Source: XN24 sp035514535
GTDB taxonomy: Bacteria > Pseudomonadota > Gammaproteobacteria > Steroidobacterales > XN24
Assembly (NCBI GenBank): GCA_035514535.1
Contig: DATKAZ010000037.1
Location: 1 to 64,000, forward strand
Direction of reading: 5' to 3'
DNA: 64,000 bases
Positions within the stretch are counted from its first letter, which is position 1. Each line of letters starts with the position of its first letter. Under the pieces are notes generated by a model, which worked only from the letters and a program-made list of their open reading frames with translations, had not been told where the DNA came from and did not search any database. This document shows, in pieces, positions 44,610-52,288 of the stretch. Both the position numbers and the translations under genes were made by a program.

Positions 44610-45485
44610 TCAGAGCTTGCCCGCAGCCCGGCGCCGCAGGTCCATCAGCGTGTCGGCCAGGCCGTACATCGCGAACGCCATCATCGCCCAGGGCGACAGC
44701 AGCACGAGGGTGACCCAGCCCGCAAACAACCAGCCCCGGTGCATGCCCTTGATCCGCACCATAGCGTGCATCACCGCGATGCCTTGCAGCAACAACGCGG
44801 CCCCGATCGGCAACGCGACGGCCGCGGCCGTCGGAATTCCCGCCATCGTCGCGCCGACGATCGCCAGGGATCCCACGCCGCCAAGCACCGGTCCGAGCTG
44901 CAGCCCGCGAAAGGCATCGCCGAATGCGCCCGGGCGAGTCGTGCCCGCATGCAGCCACATCGCGATGAACAAGCCACCCAGCGACACCGTCAGCATCGAT
45001 GCCGCAATGATTCCCGGCATCAGCACCAGCAGCTGCCCGGCGAGCAGCGCAACATCGGCCCCCGTCTGCGCGGCCAGCGGCGCAATCATCTGCTGCACCA
45101 GTCCGAGCCACGGTTCGCCCTCCACGGGCGCCAGGGCCGACCAGGTGCCGGCCAGCACGACCGCGGCCGTGGTCGCCACCCGGGTCGCCGTCGACAGCGA
45201 GCCGGTGCTGATCAACAGTTGTGCGACCGCGAGCGTCGGCGCCCAGATCGTCAGTGCGGACAGCACGCCCGCGGCCAGCTGAGTCCCGGAAGCCCAGGCG
45301 ACCAGGGCCAGCAGGACGGTCGCCATCACGCCGCTTCGCCACGCGGCCCCGGGACCCCGCTGCAATGCCACCAGCGCCAGGACCGCGCAGCTCGCCGGCG
45401 CGAGCAACGGCAAAAGCACGAGCCCGGCCGCCATCAACGCGGCGCGGTAGTCGCGTTCCGTGATCCAGCGGGCGAACTGAAGCAT
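44610..45485 (-). CDS. DUF2232-type membrane protein
   Basis: This 291-residue protein has about eight hydrophobic helices. It is the kind of gene often found between rpsR and rplI in non-enteric gammaproteobacteria. Function is unknown. No priB is present in this operon. The start MLQFARWITERDYRAAL follows the usual pattern of the family. Confidence 0.75.
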   Translation of the reverse strand: MLQFARWITERDYRAALMAAGLVLLPLLAPASCAVLALVALQRGPGAAWRSGVMATVLLALVAWASGTQLAAGVLSALTIWAPTLAVAQLLISTGSLSTATRVATTAAVVLAGTWSALAPVEGEPWLGLVQQMIAPLAAQTGADVALLAGQLLVLMPGIIAASMLTVSLGGLFIAMWLHAGTTRPGAFGDAFRGLQLGPVLGGVGSLAIVGATMAGIPTAAAVALPIGAALLLQGIAVMHAMVRIKGMHRGWLFAGWVTLVLLSPWAMMAFAMYGLADTLMDLRRRAAGKL

Positions 45486-45533
45486 TAGGCAACCCTCGGC
45501 CCCCCGAGGTGGGGATCCGTACGGTGCCGACCG

Positions 45534-45758
45534 TCAGTGACGGTCGGTGTACGGCAGCAGCGCCAGGAACCGTGCGCGCTTGACCGCGACTGCGAGCTGA
45601 CGCTGGTAGTTCGACCGCGTGCCGGTGATCCGGCTCGGGACGATCTTCCCGGTCTCGGTCACGTAGGCCTTGAGTGTGGCGAGATCCTTGTAGTCGATCT
45701 CGACGACGTTGTCTGCCGTGAAGCGGCAGAACTTTCTCCGGCGAATGAATCGGGACAT
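45534..45758 (-). CDS. rpsR: 30S ribosomal protein S18
   Basis: S18 of 74 residues has FIRRRKFCRF, IDYKDLATLKAYVTETGKIVPSRITG and RQLAVAVKRARFLALLPYTD. It lies 13 bases after rpsF and forms a heterodimer with S6 in the 30S platform. Confidence 0.97.
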   Translation of the reverse strand: MSRFIRRRKFCRFTADNVVEIDYKDLATLKAYVTETGKIVPSRITGTRSNYQRQLAVAVKRARFLALLPYTDRH

Positions 45759-45771
45759 GTCCTGCTACTCC

Positions 45772-46224
45772 TCAGGCTGCTGTCGACGTGCCGCGCGCGG
45801 ACTCTTCATCCTCGTCGCTGTCGTCGTCGTCGTCGTCGTTAGAATCGTCATCGTCCGAATCGTCGTCATGGCGGCCGCGGCGCGAGCGGCCGTCGCCGCG
45901 CTCGTCCTCCGGCTTCGCCATGGGCGACGGCTCGATGACGGCCTCGTCTCTCGCGATGACGAGGTGGCGCAGGACGGCATCGTTGAATCGGAATGCGCCG
46001 GTCAGCTCGTCGAGCGTGGCCTTGCTGCACTCGATGTTGAGCAGCACGTAGTGTGCCTTGTGGACTTTCTGGATGGGGAAGGCAAGCTGGCGCCGGCCCC
46101 AGTCTTCCTGGCGGTGGATAGTGCCCCCATCGGCCTCGAGCATCCCGCGGTAGCGGTCGATCATGGCGGGGACCTGTTCGCTCTGGTCCGGGTGGACCAG
46201 GAACACGATCTCGTAGTGCCGCAT
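45772..46224 (-). CDS. rpsF: 30S ribosomal protein S6 with a long acidic tail
   Basis: This 150-residue S6 has the normal fold in residues 1-95 (MRHYEIVFLVHPDQSEQVPAMI, QLAFPIQKVHKAHYVLLNIEC). It continues into about 50 residues that start basic (RGDGRSRRGRHDD) and end in a run of Asp and Ser encoded by repeated GAC triplets. E. coli S6 also has an acidic tail, extended by RimK with glutamates. Here the charge is encoded directly and the tail is longer. Confidence 0.95.
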   Translation of the reverse strand: MRHYEIVFLVHPDQSEQVPAMIDRYRGMLEADGGTIHRQEDWGRRQLAFPIQKVHKAHYVLLNIECSKATLDELTGAFRFNDAVLRHLVIARDEAVIEPSPMAKPEDERGDGRSRRGRHDDDSDDDDSNDDDDDDSDEDEESARGTSTAA

Positions 46225-46248
46225 GTTGTCTCCCTTCGGTTTGGTTCA

Positions 46249-46276
46249 GCCACCCGCCCGGCAGTGGCGGTGTGGC
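46249..46276 (-). promoter_or_regulatory. leader hairpin before rpsF, candidate S6:S18 binding site
   Basis: On the minus strand GCCAC-A-CCGCC and GGCGG-GTGGC form a bulged 10-base-pair hairpin with loop ACTGCCG, 24 bases before the rpsF ATG. Autoregulatory S6:S18 leaders in bacteria present a CCG in a hairpin, which this loop also contains. Structure only; not proven. Confidence 0.35.
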
Positions 46277-46316
46277 AGGGAAATCGCCCGGGCCCGATGC
46301 CCGCGCGAAGCCGCAT

Positions 46317-46346
46317 AGGATAACGGATCAGCCCTCGCGGGCGCAA
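46317..46346 (-). promoter_or_regulatory. putative promoter of rpsF operon
   Basis: On the minus strand TTGCGC (complement of 46341-46346) and TATCCT (complement of 46317-46322) are 18 bases apart, about 95 bases before rpsF. The match is moderate. Confidence 0.4.
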
Positions 46347-46357
46347 TCTCCGGCATC

Positions 46358-46396
46358 GGGGACGCTTCCCGGGGACGCTGCCCGGGGACACTGCTC
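46358..46396. repeat. tandem 13-base GGGGAC repeats leading into element copy 3
   Basis: GGGGACGCTTCCC, GGGGACGCTGCCC and GGGGACACTGCTC lie head to tail with a 13-base period. The last one is the left arm of the hairpin at 46384-46414. It looks like local expansion of the element end. Confidence 0.7.
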
Positions 46397-46514
46397 CGCA
46401 GGAGCTGTGTCCCCTTCTTGAGTGTGGACCGCGGCACCGCGCCGTCATAGGCCCACTGAGCTCGTGAAGTCTTATCTCCCTCAGCGGGCCTATGACGTCC
46501 CGATCCCGCTGCGC
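46384..46514 (-). repeat. dispersed two-hairpin element, copy 3 (inverted)
   Basis: The reverse complement is nearly identical to the copy at 41370-41505. Its main hairpin has arms GTCATAGGCCCACT (46444-46457) and AGCGGGCCTATGAC (46483-46496), with the same ATAAGACTTCA loop. Its second hairpin (46384-46414) is the exact complement of 41475-41505. The 326-base gap between rpsF and rlmB is filled by this element, its tandem end and the rpsF promoter/leader. Confidence 0.8.
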
Positions 46515-46550
46515 CATCGACAAAGGCAGTCCCCGAGCAGTGTCCCCCGA

Positions 46551-47285
46551 TCACCGCCTGGACAGGGCGAGGTAGAGCAGCGCGCCGGCCGCGACCGAGA
46601 CGTTGAGGCTCGCCACGTTGCCCTTCATGGGCAGGCTGACGAGCAGGTCGCAGGTCTCGCGGGTCAGGCGCCGGAGGCCGCTGCCCTCGCCGCCCAGCAC
46701 CAGCGCCAGCGGGCCCGCCAGGTCGGCCTCGAACGCGGACGGCGCCCCGGCCTCCGCACCCACCAGCCAGATGCCGCGCGCCTTGAGATTCCGCAGGCAG
46801 CGCGCCAGGTTCACGACGCGGATGAGGGGCACGGTTTCGGCCGCGCCCGCGGCGGATTTACGCGCCGCGGGCGTCAGGCCGGCGGCGCGATCGCGCGGTA
46901 CGATGACGGCGTGCGCGCCAGCGGCATCCGCGGTGCGCAGGCAGGCGCCGACGTTGTGCGGGTCCTGGACTCCGTCGAGCACCAGCAGCAGCGGCGGCCC
47001 GTCAAGCCGGTCCAGCAGCGCCTCGAGGTCGTTCTCGTCGAGTGCGGCGGCCGGCGCGAGTCGCGCCACGACGCCCTGGTGCGTGCCGCCCTGGGCCATG
47101 TCGTCGAGCGTGGCGCGCCGCACTGCCTGGCAGGCGATGCCTTGCTCCCGCGCCAGCGAGACGACATCCTCCATGCGCGCATCGTCCCGTCCGCCCAGCA
47201 CCCACAGCTCGAGAACCCGCTCGGGCGCCCGCTGCAGAGCCTCGCGCACCGGGTGCAGGCCCCACACCAGGTGTTGCTCGCTCAC
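46551..47285 (-). CDS. rlmB: 23S rRNA (guanosine2251-2'-O)-methyltransferase
   Basis: This 244-residue SPOUT enzyme has an N-terminal L30e-like domain (LVWGLHPVREALQRAPERV) and the knotted motifs DPHNVGACLRTADAAGAHAV, LVLGGEGSGLRRLTRE and VASLNVSVAAGALLY. It overlaps the rnr stop by four bases, the conserved rnr-rlmB pair. Confidence 0.96.
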   Translation of the reverse strand: MSEQHLVWGLHPVREALQRAPERVLELWVLGGRDDARMEDVVSLAREQGIACQAVRRATLDDMAQGGTHQGVVARLAPAAALDENDLEALLDRLDGPPLLLVLDGVQDPHNVGACLRTADAAGAHAVIVPRDRAAGLTPAARKSAAGAAETVPLIRVVNLARCLRNLKARGIWLVGAEAGAPSAFEADLAGPLALVLGGEGSGLRRLTRETCDLLVSLPMKGNVASLNVSVAAGALLYLALSRR

Positions 47286-49519
47286 CGGCTGCGCGCGCGC
47301 CGGCCGCGACGCCCCTTGGCCGCCTGTTCCGGCTCCTCGGCCAGCTCGAAGTCGATCTTGCGGTCTTCGAGGCTGACCCGCAGCAGGCGGACCCTGAGCC
47401 GGTCACTGAGCCGGAATACGCGCCCCGTGCGCTCGCCGATGAGGCGATGGTGGACCGGGTCGCGCTGGTAGTAATCGTCACCCAGCGAGCTGATATGCAC
47501 CAGGCCGTCGATCTGGAACTCCGGTATCTGCACGAACAGGCCGAAGTCGACGACCCCCGTGACCAGCACGTCGAACTCCTCCCCGACGCGGTCCTGCATG
47601 AACTCGCACTTGAGCCAGTCCATCGCTTCCCGCGTGGCTTCGTCGGCACGCCGCTCGGTAGCCGAGCAATGCCGCCCGAGCCCTTCCATCTCCTGCTTGC
47701 CGTGCACGAAGTCGGCCGGCTGACTGCCGCGCACGATGTGCCGAATGGCGCGGTGCACGAGCAGGTCCGGGTACCGGCGAATGGGCGAGGTGAAATGCGC
47801 GTAGCGCTCGAGCGCCAGGCCGAAGTGGCCGATGTTCTGAGGCTGGTATACGGCCTGGCTCATGGAGCGCAGGATCACTGTCTCGATCAGGTCTGCGTCA
47901 GGCCGCCCCGCGACCTCGCGCACCAGTGCCGAGAGATGCTTCGGCTCGAGCCGCTCCCGCGTCGGCAGGGACAGGCCGAACGTACCGAGAAACTCTTTCA
48001 GCGTGCCGAGCCGGTCCTCTTCCGGCGGCGCGTGCACGCGGTACAGGGTCGGGATCTTGTGCTTCTCGAGGAAGCGGGCCGCCTCGACGTTGGCGGCGAT
48101 CATGCACTCCTCGATGATCCGGTGGGAGTCGTTGCGGTGGCGTGGCTCAACGCGCGCGACGCGGCCCTTGGGGTCGAACACCATCGACACCTCGGGCAGG
48201 TCGAAGTCGACCGCGCCGCGCCGCGCGCGCGCCTTGGCCAGCGCGCGCCACACGGCGTGCAGGTGCTCGAGTTGTGACAGGACTTTCGCATGCCGCCGGC
48301 GCAGCTCGGCGTCGCCCTCGATGAGGATCGCCGCTACCTCGTCGTACGTAAGCCGCGCGGCCGAACGCATCAGGCCCTCGTAGAAGCGCGCCTCGCCGAC
48401 CTTGCCGCCCGCGCCGACGCGCATGTCGCACACCATGCACAGCCGGTCCACTCCGGGATTCAGCGAGCACAGTCCGTTGGAAAGGTTCTCCGGCAGCATC
48501 GGGATGACTTTGCGCGGAAAATACACCGACGTGCCGCGCTCGCGCGCCTCCGTGTCCAGCGCACGCCCCGGCGATACGTAGGCGGATACGTCCGCAATCG
48601 CGACGATGACGCGCCAGCCGGAACCGTCCGGCTCGCACCACACCGCGTCGTCGAAGTCCTTCGCGTCCGCGCCGTCGATCGTGACCAGCGGCAGTTCGCG
48701 CAGGTCCTCACGGTCGCGCTTGGCAGCGGGTCGGACCCGGTCGCCCCAGGCCTCGGCCTCGGCCAGCGCCTCGTCCGGCCAGCGGAACGGCAGACCGTGG
48801 GCACGCATGGCGATCTCGGTCTCGATGCCGGGTCCGCCCGCCTCGCCGAGATTCTCGACGACCCGGCCGATCGGCTGGGTGTCCCTGCTGGGCGGCTCGG
48901 TCAGCTCGACAACGACGATATCCCCCGGCTTGACGCCCTTCGCGCCGGCAGGCGGCACCGCGACGCTCTGGGTGAAGCGCCGGTTGTCCGGGATCACGAA
49001 GCCGATGCCGCTCTCGCGCACGTAGCGGCCGACGATCTCGAGCGTGTTGCGCGACAGCACCTCGACCAGCTTGCCTTCCGCCCTGCCGCGCTCGTCCGTG
49101 CGCGCGATCCGCACCGCCACCTTGTCGCCGTGCATCACCTCGCGCATCTCGCGTGGCGACAGGTAGATGTCGTCGCCGCCGGCGTCGGGCGCGACGAAGC
49201 CGTAGCCGTCACGATGGCCGGTTACGATGCCCGTCACGAGGCCGATATGCCCCACCAGGCAATACTGGCCGCGCCGGTTGGCGATGATCTGGCCGTCACG
49301 GATCATGGCTCGCAGGCGATTACCCAGTGCGCCGCGCACTTCCGCGTCCTCGATGCGCAGCGCGTTGAACAGCGCCTTCGGCTCGAGCGGCCGGCCGGCC
49401 TCCTCGAGGGCGGCGAGCACCTGCTCGCGGGAGGGAATCGAGACGCGGTGCTGCGGCCCGCCGGATTCGCCCCGGCGTGCCTTCGTAAACGTGCCGCCAC
49501 GCCTTCCGGAATGTTTCAT
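47282..49519 (-). CDS. rnr: ribonuclease R
   Basis: This 745-residue 3'-5' exoribonuclease has an N-terminal winged helix (REQVLAALEEAGRPLEPKAL), cold-shock domains (GLVTGIVTGHRDGYGFV), and the RNB core with catalytic acidic residues in TIDGADAKDFDDAV and PMLPENLSNGLCSLNPG. A C-terminal S1 domain (FDVLVTGVVDFGLFVQIPEFQIDGLVH) and a basic tail follow. Start MKHSGRRGG is used; the frame opens 20 codons earlier. Confidence 0.96.
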   Translation of the reverse strand: MKHSGRRGGTFTKARRGESGGPQHRVSIPSREQVLAALEEAGRPLEPKALFNALRIEDAEVRGALGNRLRAMIRDGQIIANRRGQYCLVGHIGLVTGIVTGHRDGYGFVAPDAGGDDIYLSPREMREVMHGDKVAVRIARTDERGRAEGKLVEVLSRNTLEIVGRYVRESGIGFVIPDNRRFTQSVAVPPAGAKGVKPGDIVVVELTEPPSRDTQPIGRVVENLGEAGGPGIETEIAMRAHGLPFRWPDEALAEAEAWGDRVRPAAKRDREDLRELPLVTIDGADAKDFDDAVWCEPDGSGWRVIVAIADVSAYVSPGRALDTEARERGTSVYFPRKVIPMLPENLSNGLCSLNPGVDRLCMVCDMRVGAGGKVGEARFYEGLMRSAARLTYDEVAAILIEGDAELRRRHAKVLSQLEHLHAVWRALAKARARRGAVDFDLPEVSMVFDPKGRVARVEPRHRNDSHRIIEECMIAANVEAARFLEKHKIPTLYRVHAPPEEDRLGTLKEFLGTFGLSLPTRERLEPKHLSALVREVAGRPDADLIETVILRSMSQAVYQPQNIGHFGLALERYAHFTSPIRRYPDLLVHRAIRHIVRGSQPADFVHGKQEMEGLGRHCSATERRADEATREAMDWLKCEFMQDRVGEEFDVLVTGVVDFGLFVQIPEFQIDGLVHISSLGDDYYQRDPVHHRLIGERTGRVFRLSDRLRVRLLRVSLEDRKIDFELAEEPEQAAKGRRGRRARSR

Positions 49520-49572
49520 GTCTGCCCCTGGAAACAATGATGGGAGATCGCCCGGGAACCCTCCCGGCCGCG

Positions 49573-49601
49573 TTGACAAGGATACACGCCGGCCGTATTC
49601 T
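49573..49601 (+). promoter_or_regulatory. sigma70-type promoter of tRNA-Leu
   Basis: A perfect -35 TTGACA (49573-49578) is followed after 17 bases by TATTCT (49596-49601) and a GC-rich discriminator, 42 bases before the tRNA. Confidence 0.75.
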
Positions 49602-49642
49602 GCGCGTCCCGTCTGGTCAGGGTTCTCCTGTCCGCGCGGATT

Positions 49643-49729
<87 letters not shown>

Positions 49730-49770
49730 TGCCTTATAAATCAACAATTTAAAGCCACTTTCCGCCGCGA

Positions 49771-49791
49771 AGTAGTACATCAAAGTAGTAC
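49771..49791. repeat. paired AGTAGTAC sites near attL
   Basis: AGTAGTAC occurs at 49771-49778 and 49784-49791, a 13-base period, about 45 bases inside the left end of the element. A matching pair lies near the right end, so integrase arm-type sites are suggested. Confidence 0.55.
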
Positions 49792-49958
49792 GCCGCGGGG
49801 GAAGAGAGCCTCCTGAATCTGCGCAAAAAGTAGGCCTCCTCCGGCTACCTCATGGCAGCTGGAAGAGGACTCCGGTGGGCTGTTCTTCGCCCTTCGATCC
49901 ATCGTGTGGGAATGACCCCGCCGAACGACGTAGGATGGCGTGAGCTCGGGGGGGAACG

Positions 49959-50108
49959 ATGGCACTCAAAAAGTGCAAGGAATGCGGACAGTCGGTCAGC
50001 ACGAAGGCTGCAGTATGTCCAGGCTGCGGCGCACCCGTTAAGCGGGAAACGATTGGATGTGGGGGGGCGATTGTCATCCTCGTCGGGCTGCTGATCTTGA
50101 TCGGCTAG
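49959..50108 (+). CDS. 49-residue zinc-ribbon protein with C-terminal membrane helix
   Basis: This short gene encodes a protein starting MALKKCKECGQS. Two CxxC pairs (CKEC and CPGC) make a zinc ribbon in residues 6-23, followed by the helix CGGAIVILVGLLILIG, directly before a TAG stop. A run of seven G's precedes the ATG. The frame stays open beyond the TAG for a further 139 codons that look like a genuine protein. This is therefore probably the front part of a longer membrane protein cut by a nonsense codon. As it stands it could still be made as a small membrane-anchored zinc ribbon. Confidence 0.65.
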   Translation: MALKKCKECGQSVSTKAAVCPGCGAPVKRETIGCGGAIVILVGLLILIG

Positions 50109-50528
50109 CTCTCAAAGGACTATGGCGCCCCGACCCCTACGAGTGCTGTGCCACAACGCGAACCTGCGGCGTCGGAAGCGACCGGCAATCCGGCCCACTA
50201 CCGGCTGTTGGGGCTCTCAAATTCCGAGAGGAGCACTGTGCTTGTCGCCTTGGTGCAGTCGGCCGGCGAGCATTGTCCGGCCGCAACCCGAAACTTCTTC
50301 CAGGGCCTCACGGACGACCGAGCGGCCTTCTGGAATGTGACCTGCAGTCATGGCCCGTCCTACTCGGTGATGATCGAGGCGGATGCTGAGGGGTCTTCGC
50401 GAGTCCTCAGCTGTGCGGTGATGAAGGCGGTCGCGAATGTGGACCGTTCCGCACGTTGTTCTACGTGGCCTCGGCTCTTCTCGGAGCGGAGTTCGTCTTC
50501 CTCGCTGCGGCCGTGTCTTCGAAGATGA
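50109..50528 (+). pseudogene. C-terminal part of the zinc-ribbon membrane protein, behind an in-frame TAG
   Basis: Reading on in the same frame after TAG (50106-50108) gives a linker (LSKDYGAPTPTSAVPQ) and a compact domain with CPAATRNFFQGLTDD, AAFWNVTCSHGPSYSVMIEA and RVLSCAVMKAVANV. This domain has paired cysteines and looks like a real secreted or periplasmic fold. A GTG at 50148 is available for reinitiation. The last ~30 codons (RSARCSTWPRLFSERSSSSS) look like frame-shifted sequence and overlap a gene on the other strand, so the 3' end is probably damaged too. Confidence 0.55.
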
Positions 50529-50631
50529 CGACATCGGTGCTGGTCGTCCGCGGCCGGATGGCCCAGCGGTCTGGAACACGCTCGAAGCCAACCAGCAGGG
50601 CCAGCCCGATGAAGAACAGCAGGCCGGTCAC
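50461..50631 (-). CDS. 56-residue small membrane protein coupled to the integrase operon
   Basis: A GTG start overlaps the stop of the preceding 66-codon gene (GTGA). The product begins MTGLLFFIGLALLVGFERVP, a single membrane helix, then a short polar tail (IFEDTAAARKTNSAPRRAEAT). I do not recognise it. It is the third and last gene of the integrase transcript. The tight coupling argues that it is translated. Confidence 0.5.
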   Translation of the reverse strand: MTGLLFFIGLALLVGFERVPDRWAIRPRTTSTDVVIFEDTAAARKTNSAPRRAEAT

Positions 50632-50828
50632 GGCTTGCGGTTCGCACCGGGAGGCGGGGTCGTCGAGAGCGTCACCTCCTCGATCTCGCCTACGGGGGTG
50701 GACGCCTTGTTGCTGGTGATCCACGAGCCACCTGCACGCCGGCAGTAGGCGACGACAGGGGCAGGATCGGGGGACGGTGCGGCCTGGGCCGGAGTTGGGA
50801 CCTTCTTCATGTTGCGCTCCTTGTTCAT
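50628..50828 (-). CDS. 66-residue unknown protein coupled to the integrase
   Basis: ATG overlaps the integrase TGA (ATGA), and AGGAGA inside the integrase end provides a ribosome site. The product (MNKERNMKKVPTPAQAAPSP ...) has a proline/alanine-rich N-terminal half and a segment VVAYCRRAGGSWITSN with one cysteine. No helix-turn-helix typical of an excisionase is visible. Function is unknown. Confidence 0.5.
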   Translation of the reverse strand: MNKERNMKKVPTPAQAAPSPDPAPVVAYCRRAGGSWITSNKASTPVGEIEEVTLSTTPPPGANRKP

Positions 50829-52165
50829 GAGGTTCTCCTCGTGATGATCTGGTCGATCTCCCCGAAGGAGACCCGCTTCATGGCTTCCTGCAGGGCCGGT
50901 AGGCCGGGGCCAGGAGAATACGTTCCGTAGGACATGGCCTGCCGCGAGTGGCCGACGAGCAACTTCGTGGATGACTCCGGGATGCCGGCAGTCTCGCATG
51001 CGTGGATGAAGGCTGACCGGAGCGAGTGGAACACCACTCCCCGATCCTCGATGCCGAGGCCCACCCGGATATGGCGCCCGATGCGCTTGGAAATGCCATG
51101 GCCCCTCTTCTTGTCTGCTCCGCCAGGCTTGAGGCCGGGGAGCAGGAAGCCCTCCTTCGAGTCCTCCGCGAGCCTCTTGATGAGCGGCTCGATGGTCGGA
51201 TGGATCGGCACCTGTCGCACTGACGACTCCGTCTTGCCTTCGGGGATCACGATGAAGCCGTCCTTGAGATTCACATCGGTGGTCTCGGTGTGCGCGATCT
51301 CATTGGGGCGCATGCCGGTGTAGAGAGCGATCACGCAAGTCTGCCACCGGATATCCTCCGGTGACAGCGACCCCGCCAGCTTCCCGAGCTCCTCGGGACT
51401 CCATGGGCGCCGCTTGCCGGTGCTCGAAGTTCCCCGGCGGCTGCCCTTTAGGTCGGCCCCCTGTCCGGTCCAGGGATTGGCGGCCTCGTAGAACCCCTTG
51501 CGGGTGGCCCAGCCGAAGAAGGTGGACAGAGTGCTGACTGCATCGCGGTTGGTCTTCGGCGCCCTGCCCTTCGTGAGTAGATGAGTGACATATCGGCCGG
51601 CGTGTTGACGCCCGATGGCAGCGACGTTGAGATCAGCCCGGAGCCACTCGGAGAACTCCGCGAGGACGCGCTTCTTGGCAGCGACGGTCGACTCCTGCAC
51701 CCTGCCCTCCTTCTCCGACAAGTATGCGGTCACTGCTTGCGAGAGCGGCATTACATCGGTGTGGGTCACCATGTCTGATGCGGCTCGCAGAGTCATCGCA
51801 TGGATGTCGGTAGCCTGCTCTCGAGTGATGCCGGCTGCGGAGAGATGACGGTCGACGGTGTCGTGCATGAGGTCGTGGGCGCTCTCCTCATCGAGTTCGC
51901 CACGCTCTACGGCACCCCGTAGTTCACGAGCGATGCGCTGTGCCCAGGCGGGTGACGAGGGGTGATCGGTGAGGATGCTGGCGGCAGCCTGGAACTCGTC
52001 TTCGATCTGCGCCAGCACGGCATGGCGCCGGCTCTCTGCAGCCTTGCGATCAGTAGTGCCGAGAGAGCGCACGATGATACTCTTCCCGATGATCCGCTCG
52101 AGGTGTCTGGGCACCTTCCGCTGAACATACCAGGAGTCTCCACGCAGCTTGAGATATGAGGCCAT
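50825..52165 (-). CDS. tyrosine-type site-specific integrase
   Basis: This integrase of 446 residues has an N-terminal DUF6538-like segment (SYLKLRGDSWYVQRKVPRHL), a core-binding domain around residues 130-215 and the catalytic domain. The first Arg lies in LYTGMRPNEIAH, the HxxR box in VFHSLRSAFIHACE, the second His in LVGHSRQAM, and the nucleophile Tyr in YGTYSPG. Start MASYLKL (52165) has GGAG upstream; the frame opens 15 codons earlier. It lies 94 bases from attR and reads toward the tRNA. Confidence 0.92.
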   Translation of the reverse strand: MASYLKLRGDSWYVQRKVPRHLERIIGKSIIVRSLGTTDRKAAESRRHAVLAQIEDEFQAAASILTDHPSSPAWAQRIARELRGAVERGELDEESAHDLMHDTVDRHLSAAGITREQATDIHAMTLRAASDMVTHTDVMPLSQAVTAYLSEKEGRVQESTVAAKKRVLAEFSEWLRADLNVAAIGRQHAGRYVTHLLTKGRAPKTNRDAVSTLSTFFGWATRKGFYEAANPWTGQGADLKGSRRGTSSTGKRRPWSPEELGKLAGSLSPEDIRWQTCVIALYTGMRPNEIAHTETTDVNLKDGFIVIPEGKTESSVRQVPIHPTIEPLIKRLAEDSKEGFLLPGLKPGGADKKRGHGISKRIGRHIRVGLGIEDRGVVFHSLRSAFIHACETAGIPESSTKLLVGHSRQAMSYGTYSPGPGLPALQEAMKRVSFGEIDQIITRRTS

Positions 52166-52176
52166 CGAGGTGCTCC

Positions 52177-52197
52177 GGTAGTACAGGTAGGTAGCAC
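52177..52197. repeat. paired GGTAGTAC/GGTAGCAC sites near attR
   Basis: GGTAGTAC (52177-52184) and GGTAGCAC (52190-52197) repeat with the same 13-base period as the pair near attL. They lie immediately upstream of the integrase start and might serve recombination, autoregulation or both. Confidence 0.5.
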
Positions 52198-52258
52198 AAC
52201 GGTGGGTCATAGACTCCTGAATTGCAAGGAATCAATCGCTTGGGCCAAGTTCCTTGGT

Positions 52259-52277
52259 AGTCCTCTCCTCGGCACCA
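52259..52277. other. right attachment site (attR)
   Basis: This is an exact 19-base copy of the tRNA-Leu 3' end. No other part of a tRNA is present here. The next gene starts 11 bases further on. Confidence 0.85.
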
Positions 52278-52288
52278 CTTGGCTCGCT

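Noticed and set aside
46358..46396. 13-base tandem repeats as plasmid-type iterons
   Set aside because: No replication gene nearby; the units are extensions of the repeat-element end.
48290..49540. 416-codon open frame opposite rnr
   Set aside because: Shadow of the RNB domain; no motif or ribosome site.
49730..52258. Prophage
   Set aside because: Apart from the integrase there is no phage structural, lysis or replication gene.
52259..52277. Second tRNA gene at the right end of the element
   Set aside because: Only the last 19 bases of tRNA-Leu are present; no anticodon arm or D-arm.
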